DNA of 64,000 nt from Streptomyces europaeiscabiei (GCF_001550375.1 NZ_LRTR01000605.1:1-64000); one strand, 5' to 3'. Positions 43,895 through 53,115 are shown, numbered from the stretch's first letter. Numbers and translations are program-made. Notes: generated from the letters alone by a model not told the origin.

Positions 43895-44767
43895 ATGAGT
43901 GCTGGTCCGGCAGGTCATGTGACGCGATCTTTCGACATTCCGAACTCTGAGACGGTCGATCGAACCCCGTCGAGGCCGCCCCGAACCCCTTTGCGCAGGT
44001 TTCTGCGCACTGACGACGGGGTGAATATCGAGGCCGTATACGATCCGAGAGCCGTTGTATACAACGGCTCCGACGGCACCGGAACGCCATCCTCCGGCCA
44101 TCTGGCCGTCGTCGTCGCGCACGGCTTCACGGGTGACGCTGATCGTCCACATGTTCGAAGGGTGGCGGGGGTGCTCGCCCGGTACGGGTCCGTCGTCACC
44201 TTCTCCTTCCGCGGTCACGGAAGATCCGGCGGCCACTCCACGGTCGGCGACCGCGAGGTCCTCGACCTCGCGGCGGCGGTCCGCTGGGCCCGCGAACTGG
44301 GCCACGAGCACGTCGCCACGGTCGGCTTCTCGATGGGCGGCTCGGTCGTCCTGCGCCACGCGGCACTCCCCGACGGCCCCGACGCCGTCGTCTCCGTGAG
44401 CGCCCCCGCCCGCTGGTACTACCGCGGCACGGCCCCCATGCGCCGGGTCCACTGGCTCATCACCCGCCCCGAGGGCCGCCTGGTCGGCCGCTACGGCTTC
44501 CGCACCCGCATCCACCACCGCGACTGGAATCCCGTCCCCCTCTCCCCGGTCGAGTCCGTCCCCCTGATCTCCCCGACCCCGCTCCTGATAGTCCACGGCG
44601 ACAGGGACGGCTACTTCCCGACCGACCACCCCGAGATGCTGGCGGCAGCGGCGGGGGAGAACGGCGAACTGTGGCTGGAGAACGGGATGGGGCACGCGGA
44701 GAACGCGGCGAGCGAGGAATTGCTGGAGCGGATCGGGGTTTGGGTGGAGAAGAACGCGACCCCGTGA
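43895..44767 (+). CDS. Alpha/beta hydrolase
   Basis: A 290-residue hydrolase with oxyanion segment [11 protein letters not shown], nucleophile elbow GFSMGGSV, Asp in VHGDRDGYF and His in GMGHAENA. No signal peptide, so cytoplasmic esterase or acyl hydrolase activity is likely; substrate unknown. ATG at 43895 has no ribosome site but CAGAAT lies at 43882-43887 and TTGCCC at 43861-43866, consistent with a leaderless mRNA. It is divergent from glnR. Not clearly linked to nitrogen metabolism. Confidence 0.88.
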   Translation: MSAGPAGHVTRSFDIPNSETVDRTPSRPPRTPLRRFLRTDDGVNIEAVYDPRAVVYNGSDGTGTPSSGHLAVVVAHGFTGDADRPHVRRVAGVLARYGSVVTFSFRGHGRSGGHSTVGDREVLDLAAAVRWARELGHEHVATVGFSMGGSVVLRHAALPDGPDAVVSVSAPARWYYRGTAPMRRVHWLITRPEGRLVGRYGFRTRIHHRDWNPVPLSPVESVPLISPTPLLIVHGDRDGYFPTDHPEMLAAAAGENGELWLENGMGHAENAASEELLERIGVWVEKNATP

Positions 44768-44772
44768 GGGGC

Positions 44773-44837
44773 GCGGGGCCGTAAGGATCGCGGGGCCGTA
44801 AGGATCGCGGGGCCGTAAGGATCGCGGGGCCGTATCG
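44773..44837. repeat. 17-bp tandem repeat after the hydrolase gene
   Basis: Three full copies and one partial of gcggggccgtaaggatc, beginning six bases after the hydrolase stop at 44767. The unit is not a multiple of three and lies outside genes. Possible minisatellite. Confidence 0.9.
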
Positions 44838-44950
44838 AAGTGAGGCTCCGCCGCGCGGGCGTGACCGGCCCCCACCGGGCCCGTGGTTTCCGCGCGAAGC
44901 CGACCGCCCCGTAGCCTGATCCCCGTCACGACTAATACAGAGGAACGCAG

Positions 44951-45205
44951 ATGCCAAAGGGCACCGTCCGCTACTGGGCAGCCGCCAAAGCCGCCGCAGG
45001 CATCGCCGAGGAGCCCTACGACGCGGCCACCCTCGCGGACGCCCTGCACACGGCCCGCGAGCGACACCCCGGCGAACTCGTCCGCGTACTGAGCCGATGC
45101 GCGTTCCTCGTCGACGGGGACCCCGTGGGCACCCGTGCGCATGAGACGGTACGTCTGGCCGAGGGCGGCACGGTCGAGGTGCTCCCGCCGTTCGCAGGAG
45201 GGTGA
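44951..45205 (+). CDS. MoaD/ThiS-family sulfur carrier
   Basis: An 84-residue beta-grasp protein ending in Gly-Gly, the site adenylated and thiocarboxylated in sulfur carriers. The segment [27 protein letters not shown] and the acidic middle fit MoaD-like proteins. ATG at 44951 follows GAGGAA. It lies ten bases before a membrane protein gene. Its activating enzyme is not in the window. It could serve molybdopterin or another sulfur-transfer pathway; the sulfurtransferase genes 3 kb away are a possible link. Confidence 0.9.
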   Translation: MPKGTVRYWAAAKAAAGIAEEPYDAATLADALHTARERHPGELVRVLSRCAFLVDGDPVGTRAHETVRLAEGGTVEVLPPFAGG

Positions 45206-45215
45206 CCCCCACATC

Positions 45216-46505
45216 ATGAGCAACCAGCCGTACGGGTACGAGGGCCACCAGGGACACCAGGGCTACGAGGCCTACCAGGAGCCGCAGGCGGAGCCCCACC
45301 AGTACGCGGCCCAGCCTCAGGCGCAGCCGCACTGGCAGGGCTACGACGAGAGCCAGGCCGCCCACGCCCAGCAGTACACCCAGCAGTGGGAGGGCCAGAC
45401 CTGGGAGACCCAGATCCAGCCCCAGACGCCGCCCGGGACCCCGCCCGCCGCCGACGTGGCGGAGACGGCCTACCTGCCCCCGCAGACGGGCGGCCCGAAC
45501 GCGCAGTACGGCCAGGGCGGGCAGTACGGCCAAGGCGCGCAGCACGGCGCGAACGCGCAGCACGACCCGAACGCGCAGCACGACCCGAACGCGCAGTACG
45601 GCCAGTACGCGCCCCAGGGCGGGCCGCAGCCGCAGCCACAGCAGCCGCAACCCTCAAGCCGGCCCCCGGCCGACCCCGTCCCGCAGTCCGACCCCGTCCC
45701 GCAGTCCGGCCCCGGCTACGGTCCGCCCACCCTCACCGGCAACACCCGGGTCACCGACGCCCAGCGGGCGCGGGCCGAGGGACGGTCGCCGATCATCGAG
45801 CCCGGGATGCAGCCGGCGCTGCTCACCGCCGTACTGGGCCTGCTGCTGGCCGGTGCCGCGGCGATCGGCGAGTACGCCCTCGCCGTACCGCTGGTGATCC
45901 TTCAGGCCGTGACCGCGGCGGGCTGGTTCCGGCTGAACGGCATGTGGCCGGCCCGTCAGGGCATCGTGCTGGCCTTCGCGGGCGCGCTCGCGGCGGACAC
46001 GGCACTGTTCGCGGCCGGCCGGGAGCACGCGCCCGCGGCCATCCTCGGCACGCTCGGCGTGTGGGTGCTGCTCAGCATCGTGCTGGGACTGCGCAGCCAC
46101 GCGGACCCGGACGAGCGGATGTACGGACTGATGGCCACCGTGACCTCGGCGGCACTGTCGATCATCGCGACCGGCTACCTGGCAGCCGTGGCGGACGCGG
46201 TCACGGTGGGCGGTGTCGCGGTGGCGGTGGCCGTCCTGGCCCGTGCCCTGCCGCTCCCCACACCGGCCTCGGTGATCGTGTCCCTGCTGGCGGCGACCGG
46301 CGCGGGCATCGCCGTCGGCGGCGCGACCGACCTCGGCACCTCCGGCGCGCTCCTGGGCGCCGCCGCGGCCCTCTGCGCCCTCGTCGGCCACCGCGTCGCC
46401 GCCTACGACTACCCCTCCCGCTTCGTCCACTTCACCGCGGGAGTCGCCCTCCCGCTGGCCGCCGCGGCCCCGGCGGTGTACCTGCTGGGCCGCGCGCTGG
46501 GCTGA
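45216..46505 (+). CDS. Membrane protein with long Gln/Pro/Tyr-rich N-terminus
   Basis: A 429-residue protein. The first 180 residues are low complexity, rich in Gln, Tyr, Gly and Pro with NAQYGQ and DPNAQH repeats, and likely cytoplasmic and disordered. The rest has about eight to nine hydrophobic helices. The junction [27 protein letters not shown] segment is conserved in Streptomyces homologues. No transporter signature was recognised. AGGAGG lies 14 bases before the ATG, inside the end of moaD. Probably co-transcribed with the MoaD-like gene. Confidence 0.85.
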   Translation: MSNQPYGYEGHQGHQGYEAYQEPQAEPHQYAAQPQAQPHWQGYDESQAAHAQQYTQQWEGQTWETQIQPQTPPGTPPAADVAETAYLPPQTGGPNAQYGQGGQYGQGAQHGANAQHDPNAQHDPNAQYGQYAPQGGPQPQPQQPQPSSRPPADPVPQSDPVPQSGPGYGPPTLTGNTRVTDAQRARAEGRSPIIEPGMQPALLTAVLGLLLAGAAAIGEYALAVPLVILQAVTAAGWFRLNGMWPARQGIVLAFAGALAADTALFAAGREHAPAAILGTLGVWVLLSIVLGLRSHADPDERMYGLMATVTSAALSIIATGYLAAVADAVTVGGVAVAVAVLARALPLPTPASVIVSLLAATGAGIAVGGATDLGTSGALLGAAAALCALVGHRVAAYDYPSRFVHFTAGVALPLAAAAPAVYLLGRALG

Positions 46506-46564
46506 GCAGGGATTCCTTCGCCCCGCTCACGTATCTGGGTCGCCTGCAACGTACGTGGGGCGTC

Positions 46565-46612
46565 TCGCGCAGTTCCTCGCGCCCCTTTTCAAGGGCGCGG
46601 GGAACTGCGCGA
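46565..46612. terminator. Hairpin terminator, complete copy of the dispersed element
   Basis: Arms TCGCGCAGTTCCTCGCGCCC + (C)TT and AAGGGCGCGGGGAACTGCGC + GA pair over about 22 bases with one G-T pair and one bulged C around a short TTC loop. It lies 59 bases after the membrane-protein stop. The inverted ccccgccgcccctgccc companion follows at 46627-46665. Confidence 0.82.
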
Positions 46613-46842
46613 AAGGGGTCCGGGGCGGAGCCCCGAGGGACGGGACGGGCAGGGGCGGTGGGGGCGAAAGCCCCCAAGTCGCGCGCCCACCCGCCCTGTC
46701 ACAGGTGATCGACAAGGCCGGCCAACCAACCCCGCCCATACGCCCGCACGATTACTCTCGCGTAGAACGGCCACCCGGGTCGTTGAAGCCGGACCGACCG
46801 CCGAACCGGCCGCCGAGTGGACAACGTGGGGAACACCGAGAC
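46613..46842. other. Upstream region of the DUF2993 gene
   Basis: About 230 bases without a gene. The left part is the inverted repeat companion; the right part (46735-46842) is less repetitive and should contain the promoter. GTGGGGAAC before the ATG may act as a weak ribosome site. Confidence 0.5.
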
Positions 46843-47577
46843 ATGCGCGCACTGCGAATACTTGTCATCGTCGCCGTGATCCTGGGCGGCCTGTTCGTGA
46901 TCGCGGACCGCGTGGCCGTCGGCTTCGCCGAGGACGAGGCGGCCGAGCAGCTGAAGACCAGCGAGGGCCTGGCGAGCACCCCCGACGTGTCCATCAAGGG
47001 CTTCCCGTTCCTCACCCAGGTCGCGAGCGGTGAACTCGACGACGTCGAGGTCGGCATCAAGGACTACGAGGCGAGCACGGGCAAGTCCGACGAGAGCATC
47101 CGTATCGCCGATCTGCAGGCGAACATGCGCGGCGTGGCCTTCTCCAGCGACTACAGCTCCGCCACGGCCACCAGCGCCACCGGCAGCGCGACCATCGCGT
47201 ACGACGAACTCCTCAAGGCAGCCAAGTCCGCACCGACGCGGATCCTCCCCGGCGTGACCGCCCAGGTCGTCGGCCTCTCCGACGGTGGCAAGGGCAAGGT
47301 CAAGGTCGACATCAAGGTCAAGGTCGACGTCCTGGGCAAGTCGACGACGTACCCGGTGCTCAGCACCGTCACCGTCGACGGTGACACCGTGAAGGTGCAC
47401 GCCGACAACCTGCCGAACCTGGTCGTCGAGGCCGCGGAGGGGCAGGTCCGGTCGATCACCGACTTCGAGCAGAAGATCGACGACCTCCCCGGCGGCATCA
47501 AGCTCGACAAGGTCGAGGCGGCACCGGACGGCGTGGAGATCACGGTGCGGGGTTCCAACGTCAGGCTGGCCGGGTAG
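46843..47577 (+). CDS. DUF2993 (LmeA-like) exported lipid-binding-type protein
   Basis: A 244-residue protein with one N-terminal membrane helix (residues 3-22) and an extracytoplasmic beta-rich domain containing IKGFPFLTQVASGELDDVEV, a hallmark of DUF2993. Mycobacterial LmeA of this family is needed for mannan elongation in lipomannan synthesis and binds phospholipids; the Streptomyces role is not known. ATG at 46843. It is monocistronic, followed by the cys leader-peptide region. Confidence 0.88.
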   Translation: MRALRILVIVAVILGGLFVIADRVAVGFAEDEAAEQLKTSEGLASTPDVSIKGFPFLTQVASGELDDVEVGIKDYEASTGKSDESIRIADLQANMRGVAFSSDYSSATATSATGSATIAYDELLKAAKSAPTRILPGVTAQVVGLSDGGKGKVKVDIKVKVDVLGKSTTYPVLSTVTVDGDTVKVHADNLPNLVVEAAEGQVRSITDFEQKIDDLPGGIKLDKVEAAPDGVEITVRGSNVRLAG

Positions 47578-47816
47578 GACGACCGACGGCGCCCGGCAGG
47601 CCGGGACCGGCACCCGGCACCGACCGCGGTGGCCCGACGGCGTCCAAGAAGCGAGACGCCACCGTCCGCACCGTAGATGTGACGACGGCTACACGGGCCC
47701 GGAAGCCCTGTCACGGCAGCCCCGACAGCCTCGCTATCCCACATTCCGGACGATCGCGTCTCAGAATACGACATGCCGGTGACACGCCCGCCTGTCCGTC
47801 CCTACGATCGACCATC

Positions 47817-47897
47817 ATGAAGCGACAGGCGGATCTCACGAAGCGGCGGGCAGTAGACCTGTGCCGCGTCGCCGCCATGCTCTGTCGCACTTTCTGA
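47817..47897 (+). CDS. Cysteine-containing leader peptide upstream of the sulfurtransferase
   Basis: A 26-residue ORF with MKRQADLTKRRAVDLCR and MLCRTF, two Cys at positions 16 and 23, each in an LCR triplet. It ends 126 bases before the sulfurtransferase start. Very similar short peptides precede sulfur and cysteine genes in many actinobacteria, and in mycobacteria cysteine-rich upstream ORFs attenuate expression of downstream sulfur genes according to Cys-tRNA supply. The weak RBS and position suggest the same translational attenuator role here. Confidence 0.8.
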   Translation: MKRQADLTKRRAVDLCRVAAMLCRTF

Positions 47898-48022
47898 GTG
47901 GCAGCCACGACTGCCGCGTTCCCCGTCGCCCTGCCCAGCCAGGGCACACCCGTGCGCGCCCGGCCCGACCGCCGTCAGGCGCCTCGCACACCCCGCCGCA
48001 ACTGCCCCGGAGGAGAAAGAGC

Positions 48023-48862
48023 ATGAGCCGCAGCGACGTCCTGGTAGACGCCGACTGGGTCGAGGCCAACCTCGACGACTCGAACATCGCCATCGTCGAG
48101 GTCGACGAGGACACGACCGCGTACGAGAAGAACCACATCAAGAACGCCATCCGGATCGACTGGACGAAGGACCTCCAGGACCCGGTACGCCGTGACTTCG
48201 TCGACCAGGAGGGCTTCGAGAAGCTCCTGTCGGAGAAGGGCATCGGCAACGACACCCTCGTCGTCCTCTACGGCGGCAACAACAACTGGTTCGCGTCGTA
48301 CGCCTACTGGTACTTCAAGCTGTACGGCCACGAGAACGTCAAGCTTCTCGACGGCGGCCGCAAGAAGTGGGAGCTGGACGCCCGCGAGCTGGTCGACGAG
48401 GTGCCGGTGCGCCCCGCGACCGAGTACAAGGCCAAGCCGCAGAACACCGCGATCCGCGCCTTCCGTGACGACGTCGTCGCCGCGATCGGCTCGCAGAACC
48501 TGGTCGACGTGCGCTCGCCCGACGAGTTCTCCGGCAAGCTGCTCGCCCCGGCCCACCTGCCGCAGGAGCAGTCGCAGCGTCCGGGCCACGTCCCGTCCGC
48601 CCGCAACATCCCGTGGTCGAAGAACGCCAACGACGACGGCACCTTCAAGTCGGACGACGCCCTCAAGGAGCTGTACGCCGACGAGCAGGTGGACCTGGCG
48701 AAGGACACCATCGCCTACTGCCGTATCGGTGAGCGCTCCGCGCTGACCTGGTTCGTCCTGCACGAGCTGCTCGGCGTGGAGAACGTCAAGAACTACGACG
48801 GCTCCTGGACCGAGTACGGCTCCCTGGTCGGCGTCCCGATCGAGCTCGGCGCCAACAAGTAG
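48023..48862 (+). CDS. cysA: Thiosulfate sulfurtransferase (rhodanese)
   Basis: A 279-residue tandem rhodanese. The N-terminal half is inactive-type; the C-terminal half has the active-site loop YCRIGERS with catalytic Cys233. It moves the sulfane sulfur of thiosulfate to cyanide or other thiols. GGAGGAAAG lies before the ATG. It forms a likely unit with the DUF1416 gene 93 bases further on. A Cys leader peptide upstream suggests control by cysteine supply. Confidence 0.95.
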   Translation: MSRSDVLVDADWVEANLDDSNIAIVEVDEDTTAYEKNHIKNAIRIDWTKDLQDPVRRDFVDQEGFEKLLSEKGIGNDTLVVLYGGNNNWFASYAYWYFKLYGHENVKLLDGGRKKWELDARELVDEVPVRPATEYKAKPQNTAIRAFRDDVVAAIGSQNLVDVRSPDEFSGKLLAPAHLPQEQSQRPGHVPSARNIPWSKNANDDGTFKSDDALKELYADEQVDLAKDTIAYCRIGERSALTWFVLHELLGVENVKNYDGSWTEYGSLVGVPIELGANK

Positions 48863-48955
48863 GACCGGCCGACAGCAGCCGACAGCCAGTAGTAAGCGAA
48901 CACCCGTTCATCCCGACCGGCCTTCCTTCCGGTCAGACCTCTCTTGGAGAAAGAC

Positions 48956-49243
48956 ATGTGTGGAGCGAAGGCCGGCGGCCCGGACGCCTCGACGATCAAG
49001 CCCGGTGAGACCACGATCCAGGGTCAGGTGACCCGCGACGGCGAGCCGGTGACGGGCTACGTCCGTCTGCTGGACTCGACCGGCGAGTTCACGGCGGAGG
49101 TTCCCACCTCCGCGACGGGCCAGTTCCGCTTCTACGCGGCCGAGGGCACCTGGACCGTCCGCGCGCTCGTCCCCGGCGGCACCGCCGACCGCACCGTCGT
49201 CGCCGAGCAGGGCGGCCTGGCGGAGGTCGCGATCGCCGTCTGA
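48956..49243 (+). CDS. DUF1416 protein
   Basis: A 95-residue protein starting MCGAKAGGPDASTIKPGETTIQGQV, with an N-terminal Cys typical of the family, and a single beta-sandwich (carboxypeptidase-regulatory-like) fold. In actinobacteria DUF1416 nearly always follows the sulfurtransferase gene, so it probably acts with it. GGAGAAAG lies six bases before the ATG. A strong terminator follows, ending the unit. Confidence 0.93.
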   Translation: MCGAKAGGPDASTIKPGETTIQGQVTRDGEPVTGYVRLLDSTGEFTAEVPTSATGQFRFYAAEGTWTVRALVPGGTADRTVVAEQGGLAEVAIAV

Positions 49244-49270
49244 GGCGTTCGTTCTTGAACGGCTGAACGG

Positions 49271-49316
49271 CTGAGGGCCGTACCCCGGGTCGTCCGACCC
49301 GGGGTACGGCCCTCAG
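49271..49316. terminator. Very long terminator hairpin after DUF1416
   Basis: A perfect 22-base inverted repeat (CTGAGGGCCGTACCCCGGGT + CG against CG + ACCCGGGGTACGGCCCTCAG) with a minimal 2-base centre, 27 bases after the DUF1416 stop. Essentially one continuous palindrome; a strong terminator. Confidence 0.93.
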
Positions 49317-49341
49317 GCGTGAGCGGGCCTACGCTGGAGAC

Positions 49342-49611
49342 ATGTACGCCCGCCGGCGCCACGCCTACTTCGCCATGATGGGCACGTGTCTCACGCTCTT
49401 CGTCCTGGCCTGGGGCGTCGTACGCCTCTGGTCGGTCCCGGTCGCGGTCGGCATGTGCGTGGTCGCCATGGTCATCCCGCCGCTCGCCGCCGTCGTCGCC
49501 AACCGGCGCGGCCCCGACGACCGCTGGTGGGACGACCCCTCCGGCGACCCGAAGTCCGACGAGTGGTGGGACGAACTGGACGGCAAGAGGCGCCCGAGGC
49601 AACAGCCTTGA
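49342..49611 (+). CDS. DUF3099 small membrane protein
   Basis: An 89-residue protein with two hydrophobic helices (about 9-27 and 30-50) and a Trp/Asp-rich cytoplasmic tail (DDRWWDDPSGDPKSDEWWDEL). This layout is typical of DUF3099 proteins in Streptomyces. Function unknown. It follows the long terminator and probably has its own promoter. Confidence 0.88.
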   Translation: MYARRRHAYFAMMGTCLTLFVLAWGVVRLWSVPVAVGMCVVAMVIPPLAAVVANRRGPDDRWWDDPSGDPKSDEWWDELDGKRRPRQQP

Positions 49612-49694
49612 TCGCTGCCACTGGGGCGTGTCTCGGCGGCGGCCGAGGAGTCTGAAGCTGCCGCAGGGGAGTCTGAAGCTGCCGCAGGGGCGTC

Positions 49695-50057
49695 TCAGTA
49701 GACGAGTGCCTGGGTGCCGTCCGCCAGCGCCTCCTGCACGAACACCTGCGCGCCCGCGATCCGTACGCCCTCGATGACGTCCTTCTCCGTGATGTCCCGG
49801 CGGGCGGCGCACTGTGTGCACAGGGTGAGCGTGCCGCCCGCGAGGACCGAGTCGAGGAGGTCGGGGAGGGGGGCGGCATGCGGCAGCTCGAACTCGGCGG
49901 CCCGGCCCGGCAGCGCGAACCACGCGGACTCGCCGGTCAGCCACAGGGACACCTCCACTCCGCTGGCCACCGCCACCGCCGCCACGGTGAACGCCTGCGA
50001 ACAGCGCTCGGGAGCATCCGCCCCGGCCGTCACCTTGATCACGAGCTTCTTCGCCAT
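49695..50057 (-). CDS. DsrE-family protein
   Basis: A 120-residue soluble protein with a DsrE/F-like Rossmann fold: KLVIKVTAGADAPERCSQAFTVAAVAVASGVEVSLWLTGE, and a Cys pair in LTLCTQCAARR. Members transfer sulfur in relay systems; the CTQC pair is a likely sulfur-binding site. ATG at 50057. It is convergent with the DUF3099 gene and near the sulfurtransferase cluster, so a role in sulfur handling is plausible but not shown. Confidence 0.88.
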   Translation of the reverse strand: MAKKLVIKVTAGADAPERCSQAFTVAAVAVASGVEVSLWLTGESAWFALPGRAAEFELPHAAPLPDLLDSVLAGGTLTLCTQCAARRDITEKDVIEGVRIAGAQVFVQEALADGTQALVY

Positions 50058-50198
50058 GGCCGCATGGTAGTCCGCATCGTGATCATCGTCGCGGCCGAGC
50101 GGCAAAGGGCCCACCTCACGGCGAGCCCCGGGTTCCGGCCGCGTAAGCTGGGGTCCGGCCTTGTGCAGTACCGAATCCGCTCATCCGAGGAGCACCCC

Positions 50199-50297
50199 GT
50201 GGAACTCTTCTTCGAAATCCTGCTGGTCCTGGTCGCCGTCGGCGTTCTCGCCTTCGCCGGCCTGACCGTGAAGAAGCTGTACCAGGGCCAGCGCTGA
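50199..50297 (+). CDS. Tiny single-span membrane protein
   Basis: A 32-residue protein: ELFFEILLVLVAVGVLAFAGLTV followed by KKLYQGQR. It is one membrane helix with a basic cytoplasmic end. GTG at 50199 has GAGGAG six bases upstream, and the ORF ends 32 bases before the nitrobindin-like gene on the same strand, suggesting co-transcription. Short conserved proteins of this type occur at this locus in Streptomyces. Function unknown. Confidence 0.7.
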   Translation: MELFFEILLVLVAVGVLAFAGLTVKKLYQGQR

Positions 50298-50329
50298 CCC
50301 ACGTCGAGGACATCCAGGAACCGCCACTC

Positions 50330-50905
50330 ATGATCGAGATCCCGTCCGACCTGCACAAGGACCTCGTCCCCCTCGCCTTTCTGCTCGGCGACTGGGCGGG
50401 CGCGGGCGTCTACGACTTCCCCGGTGCCGAGAAGTGCAACTTCGGCCAGGAGGTCACCTTCACCCACGACGGCCGGGACTTCCTGGAGTACCACTCCCAC
50501 ACCTGGGTGCTGGACAAGGACGGCAACAAGGTCCGCCCGCTGGAGACCGAGTCCGGATTCTGGCGCATCGACGCCGACCGCAAGGTCGAGATCGTCATGA
50601 CCCGCGACGACGGCGTCGTCGAGGTCTGGTACGGCGAGCTGGCCAAGCAGAAGCCGCAGATCGACGTGGTCACGGACGCGGTCGCGCGTACGGCGGCCTC
50701 GGGGCCCTACAGCGGCGGCAAGCGGCTGTACGGCTATGTGCACAGCGACCTGATGTGGGTCGGTGAGAAGGCGACGCCCGACGTCGAGCTGCGCCCCTAC
50801 ATGTCCGCGCACCTGAAGAAGGTCGTCACCCCCGAGGACGTCGAGCGCTGGGCCAAGGCCCTCCCGGACGACATGCCGGACGACGGCATCGCCTTCTTCA
50901 AGTAG
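50330..50905 (+). CDS. Nitrobindin-like heme protein (FABP family)
   Basis: A 191-residue beta-barrel protein with the nitrobindin start LAFLLGDWAGAGVY and the C-terminal heme-ligand region SAHLKKVV, whose His binds ferric heme. Homologues bind NO and can isomerise peroxynitrite to nitrate. It lies 32 bases after a tiny membrane protein gene and 60 bases before nur. The link to nickel regulation is not obvious. Confidence 0.92.
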   Translation: MIEIPSDLHKDLVPLAFLLGDWAGAGVYDFPGAEKCNFGQEVTFTHDGRDFLEYHSHTWVLDKDGNKVRPLETESGFWRIDADRKVEIVMTRDDGVVEVWYGELAKQKPQIDVVTDAVARTAASGPYSGGKRLYGYVHSDLMWVGEKATPDVELRPYMSAHLKKVVTPEDVERWAKALPDDMPDDGIAFFK

Positions 50906-50953
50906 GTCAACATCGAGTGGGCCCACATCGAGTGGGCCTACCCGAAGTGGTCC

Positions 50954-50965
50954 TAGACTCGTGGT
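50954..50965 (+). promoter_or_regulatory. Leaderless promoter of nur
   Basis: TAGACT at 50954-50959 ends six bases before the GTG of nur at 50966, so transcription should begin at or next to the start codon. No ribosome site precedes the GTG. Two CATCGAGTGGGCC direct repeats at 50912-50938 lie just upstream and may be an operator. Confidence 0.55.
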
Positions 50966-51433
50966 GTGGTGAGCACCGACTGGAAGAGTGACCTCAGGCA
51001 GCGCGGCTACCGGCTGACGCCGCAGCGGCAACTCGTGCTCGAAGCCGTGGACACCCTTGAGCACGCGACCCCCGACGACATCCTCGTGGAAGTGAGGAAG
51101 ACGGCGTCGGGGGTCAACATTTCCACGGTCTACCGGACCCTGGAGCTCCTGGAGGAGCTCGGGCTGGTCAGCCATGCCCATCTGGGGCACGGGGCGCCGA
51201 CGTACCACCTGGCCGACCGGCACCACCACATCCACCTCGTCTGCCGGGACTGCACGAACGTGATCGAGGCGGATGTGTCGGTGGCGGCGGACTTCACGGC
51301 CAAGCTGCGCGAGACGTTCGGCTTCGACACGGACATGAAGCACTTCGCGATCTTCGGCCGCTGCAAGGACTGCGCCCGCAAGGCTGCAAGCAGCAAGACC
51401 TCAACCGCCAAGAGTTCAACTACCGAGTCGTAG
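50966..51433 (+). CDS. nur: Nickel uptake regulator, Fur family
   Basis: A 155-residue Fur-family repressor that closely resembles S. coelicolor Nur: QRGYRLTPQRQLVLEAVDTLEHATPDDIL (winged helix), the HHHIHLVCRDC metal site and C-terminal CKDC pair. With Ni2+ it represses nickel transport and the iron SOD and allows the nickel SOD. A leaderless GTG start at 50966. The C-terminal about 15 residues are Ser/Thr/Lys-rich and longer than in S. coelicolor. Next gene: YgfZ, ten bases away. Confidence 0.93.
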   Translation: MVSTDWKSDLRQRGYRLTPQRQLVLEAVDTLEHATPDDILVEVRKTASGVNISTVYRTLELLEELGLVSHAHLGHGAPTYHLADRHHHIHLVCRDCTNVIEADVSVAADFTAKLRETFGFDTDMKHFAIFGRCKDCARKAASSKTSTAKSSTTES

Positions 51434-51443
51434 GCTTAGGCGT

Positions 51444-52409
51444 ATGAAGAGCCCTCTGCTGTCCCTGCCCGGCGCCGTCTCCGGCGAGGGGGTGGACGAA
51501 GGTGTCGCCGCCCACTATGGGGACCTGTTCCGCGAACAGCGTGCCCTCGCCGACGGCACCGGATTCGTCGACCTCTCCCACCGTGGTGTCCTCGCCGTCT
51601 CCGGCGACGACCGGCTCAGCTGGCTGCACCTGCTCCTCACCCAGCACGTCAGCGAACTCCCCACGGGCGAGGCCACCGAGGCGCTGATCCTCTCCGCCAA
51701 CGGCCACATCGAGCACGCGCTGTACCTGGTCGACGACGGAGCGACCGTCTGGGCCCACGTCGAGCCCGGCACCCAGGAGGCGCTGCTCGCGTACCTGGAG
51801 TCGATGAAGTTCTTCTACCGGGTCGAAGTGGCCGACCGGACGGGCGACTTCGCGGTCGTCCACCTCCCGGCCGGTTCGATCGCCGAGATCCCGCAGGGCA
51901 CGGTGGTCCGCGAGACGCCGTACGGCCGTGATCTGTTCCTTCCGCGCGCCGACCTGGAGTCGTACGCGGAGAAGGCGGCACCCGCGGTGGGTCTCCTCGC
52001 GTACGAGGCGCTGCGCGTCGAGCACCACCTTCCCCGCCTCGGCTTCGAGACCGACCACCGCACCATCCCGCACGAGCTGGGCTGGATCGGTACGGCGGTG
52101 CACCTGCAGAAGGGCTGCTACCGGGGCCAGGAGACCGTCGCCCGCGTCCAGAACCTCGGCAAGCCCCCGCGCCGCCTCGTCTTCCTCCACCTCGATGGCA
52201 GCGAGGTCCACCTCCCGCCGCGCGGCGCGGAGATCCGCCTCGCGGACGACGGCCCCGACGGCCGCAAGCTCGGCTTCATCACGACCTCGGCCCGCCACCA
52301 CGAGCTGGGCCCGGTGGCCCTCGCCCTGATCAAGCGCAACGTACCGGTGGACGCGAGGCTCATGGCCGACACGACGGCAGCGGCGCAGGAGACCGTGGTC
52401 GAGCCGTAG
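51444..52409 (+). CDS. ygfZ: Folate-binding YgfZ-family protein
   Basis: A 321-residue protein with the GcvT fold and the signature KGCYRGQETVARVQ at about residue 225. YgfZ proteins use tetrahydrofolate and that conserved Cys to help assemble or repair Fe-S clusters. It lies ten bases after nur and may be co-transcribed with it. ATG at 51444; a rare tidy example with no extra domains. Confidence 0.94.
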   Translation: MKSPLLSLPGAVSGEGVDEGVAAHYGDLFREQRALADGTGFVDLSHRGVLAVSGDDRLSWLHLLLTQHVSELPTGEATEALILSANGHIEHALYLVDDGATVWAHVEPGTQEALLAYLESMKFFYRVEVADRTGDFAVVHLPAGSIAEIPQGTVVRETPYGRDLFLPRADLESYAEKAAPAVGLLAYEALRVEHHLPRLGFETDHRTIPHELGWIGTAVHLQKGCYRGQETVARVQNLGKPPRRLVFLHLDGSEVHLPPRGAEIRLADDGPDGRKLGFITTSARHHELGPVALALIKRNVPVDARLMADTTAAAQETVVEP

Positions 52410-52473
52410 CGGCGGCACCCCGTGAGCGCCGGGTTGCGCCCCCTCCCGCCGGCCGGCGGAGGCGTCCGGCGCC

Positions 52474-52899
52474 TCACATCTCCAGCAGCACCGTGAACGG
52501 CCCGTCATTCGTCAGCGTGACCCGCATCCTCGCCCCGAACCGCCCGGTCGCCACCGTCGCCCCCAGCGACCGCAGCTGCGCGACGACCTCCTCCACCAGG
52601 GGCTCGGCGACATCGCCGGGCGCCGCCGCGTTCCAGGTGGGCCGGCGTCCCTTGCGCGCGTCGCCGTACAGCGTGAACTGGCTGATCACCAGCAGTGGCG
52701 CGTCCACATCGCCGCACGACTTCTCGTCGTGCAGCATCCGCACCGACCACAGTTTGCGGGCCAGCTGAGCCGCCTTCTCCTTGGTGTCGTCGTGGGTCAC
52801 CCCCACGAGGACGCACAGCCCCTCGCCCTCGATCGCACCGACCGTCTCACCGTCCACGACGACGCTCGCGCCGTCGACCCTCTGCACCACCGCACGCAT
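52474..52899 (-). CDS. dtd: D-aminoacyl-tRNA deacylase
   Basis: A 141-residue DTD-fold enzyme with the two active-site motifs SQFTLYGD and [10 protein letters not shown] (a variant of NxGPVT). It hydrolyses D-amino acids from tRNA and also removes glycine from tRNA-Ala, protecting translation. The start is ATG at 52899 (MRAVVQRV), although earlier in-frame ATGs exist. It is convergent with ygfZ and transcribed alone. Confidence 0.94.
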   Translation of the reverse strand: MRAVVQRVDGASVVVDGETVGAIEGEGLCVLVGVTHDDTKEKAAQLARKLWSVRMLHDEKSCGDVDAPLLVISQFTLYGDARKGRRPTWNAAAPGDVAEPLVEEVVAQLRSLGATVATGRFGARMRVTLTNDGPFTVLLEM

Positions 52900-53115
52900 G
52901 CCGACCATCATGCCGTCGACGTCCATCGGCCGCGCGCGAGGGGGTCCTCCTTACGGGGGGTTTGTGATCACGAGGGTTTGAAGAGCGCTTTGCCCGGTCT
53001 TTCTCATTGATCCATTACCGACCATCTGGGGTGGATCGCGGGGACTCGGTCACATAGCGGCCACTGAGAGTGGCACCATGCTCACACACACCGGTCGAGG
53101 GGACGGTTGAGGCGC

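Noticed and set aside
42887-45223. A 778-codon frame ending with glnR
   Set aside because: Only the last 263 codons are GlnR; the upstream part is the antisense of the hydrolase gene.
50912-50938. Nur operator from two CATCGAGTGGGCC repeats
   Set aside because: The repeats are direct and do not resemble the known Nur box, so only noted as possible.
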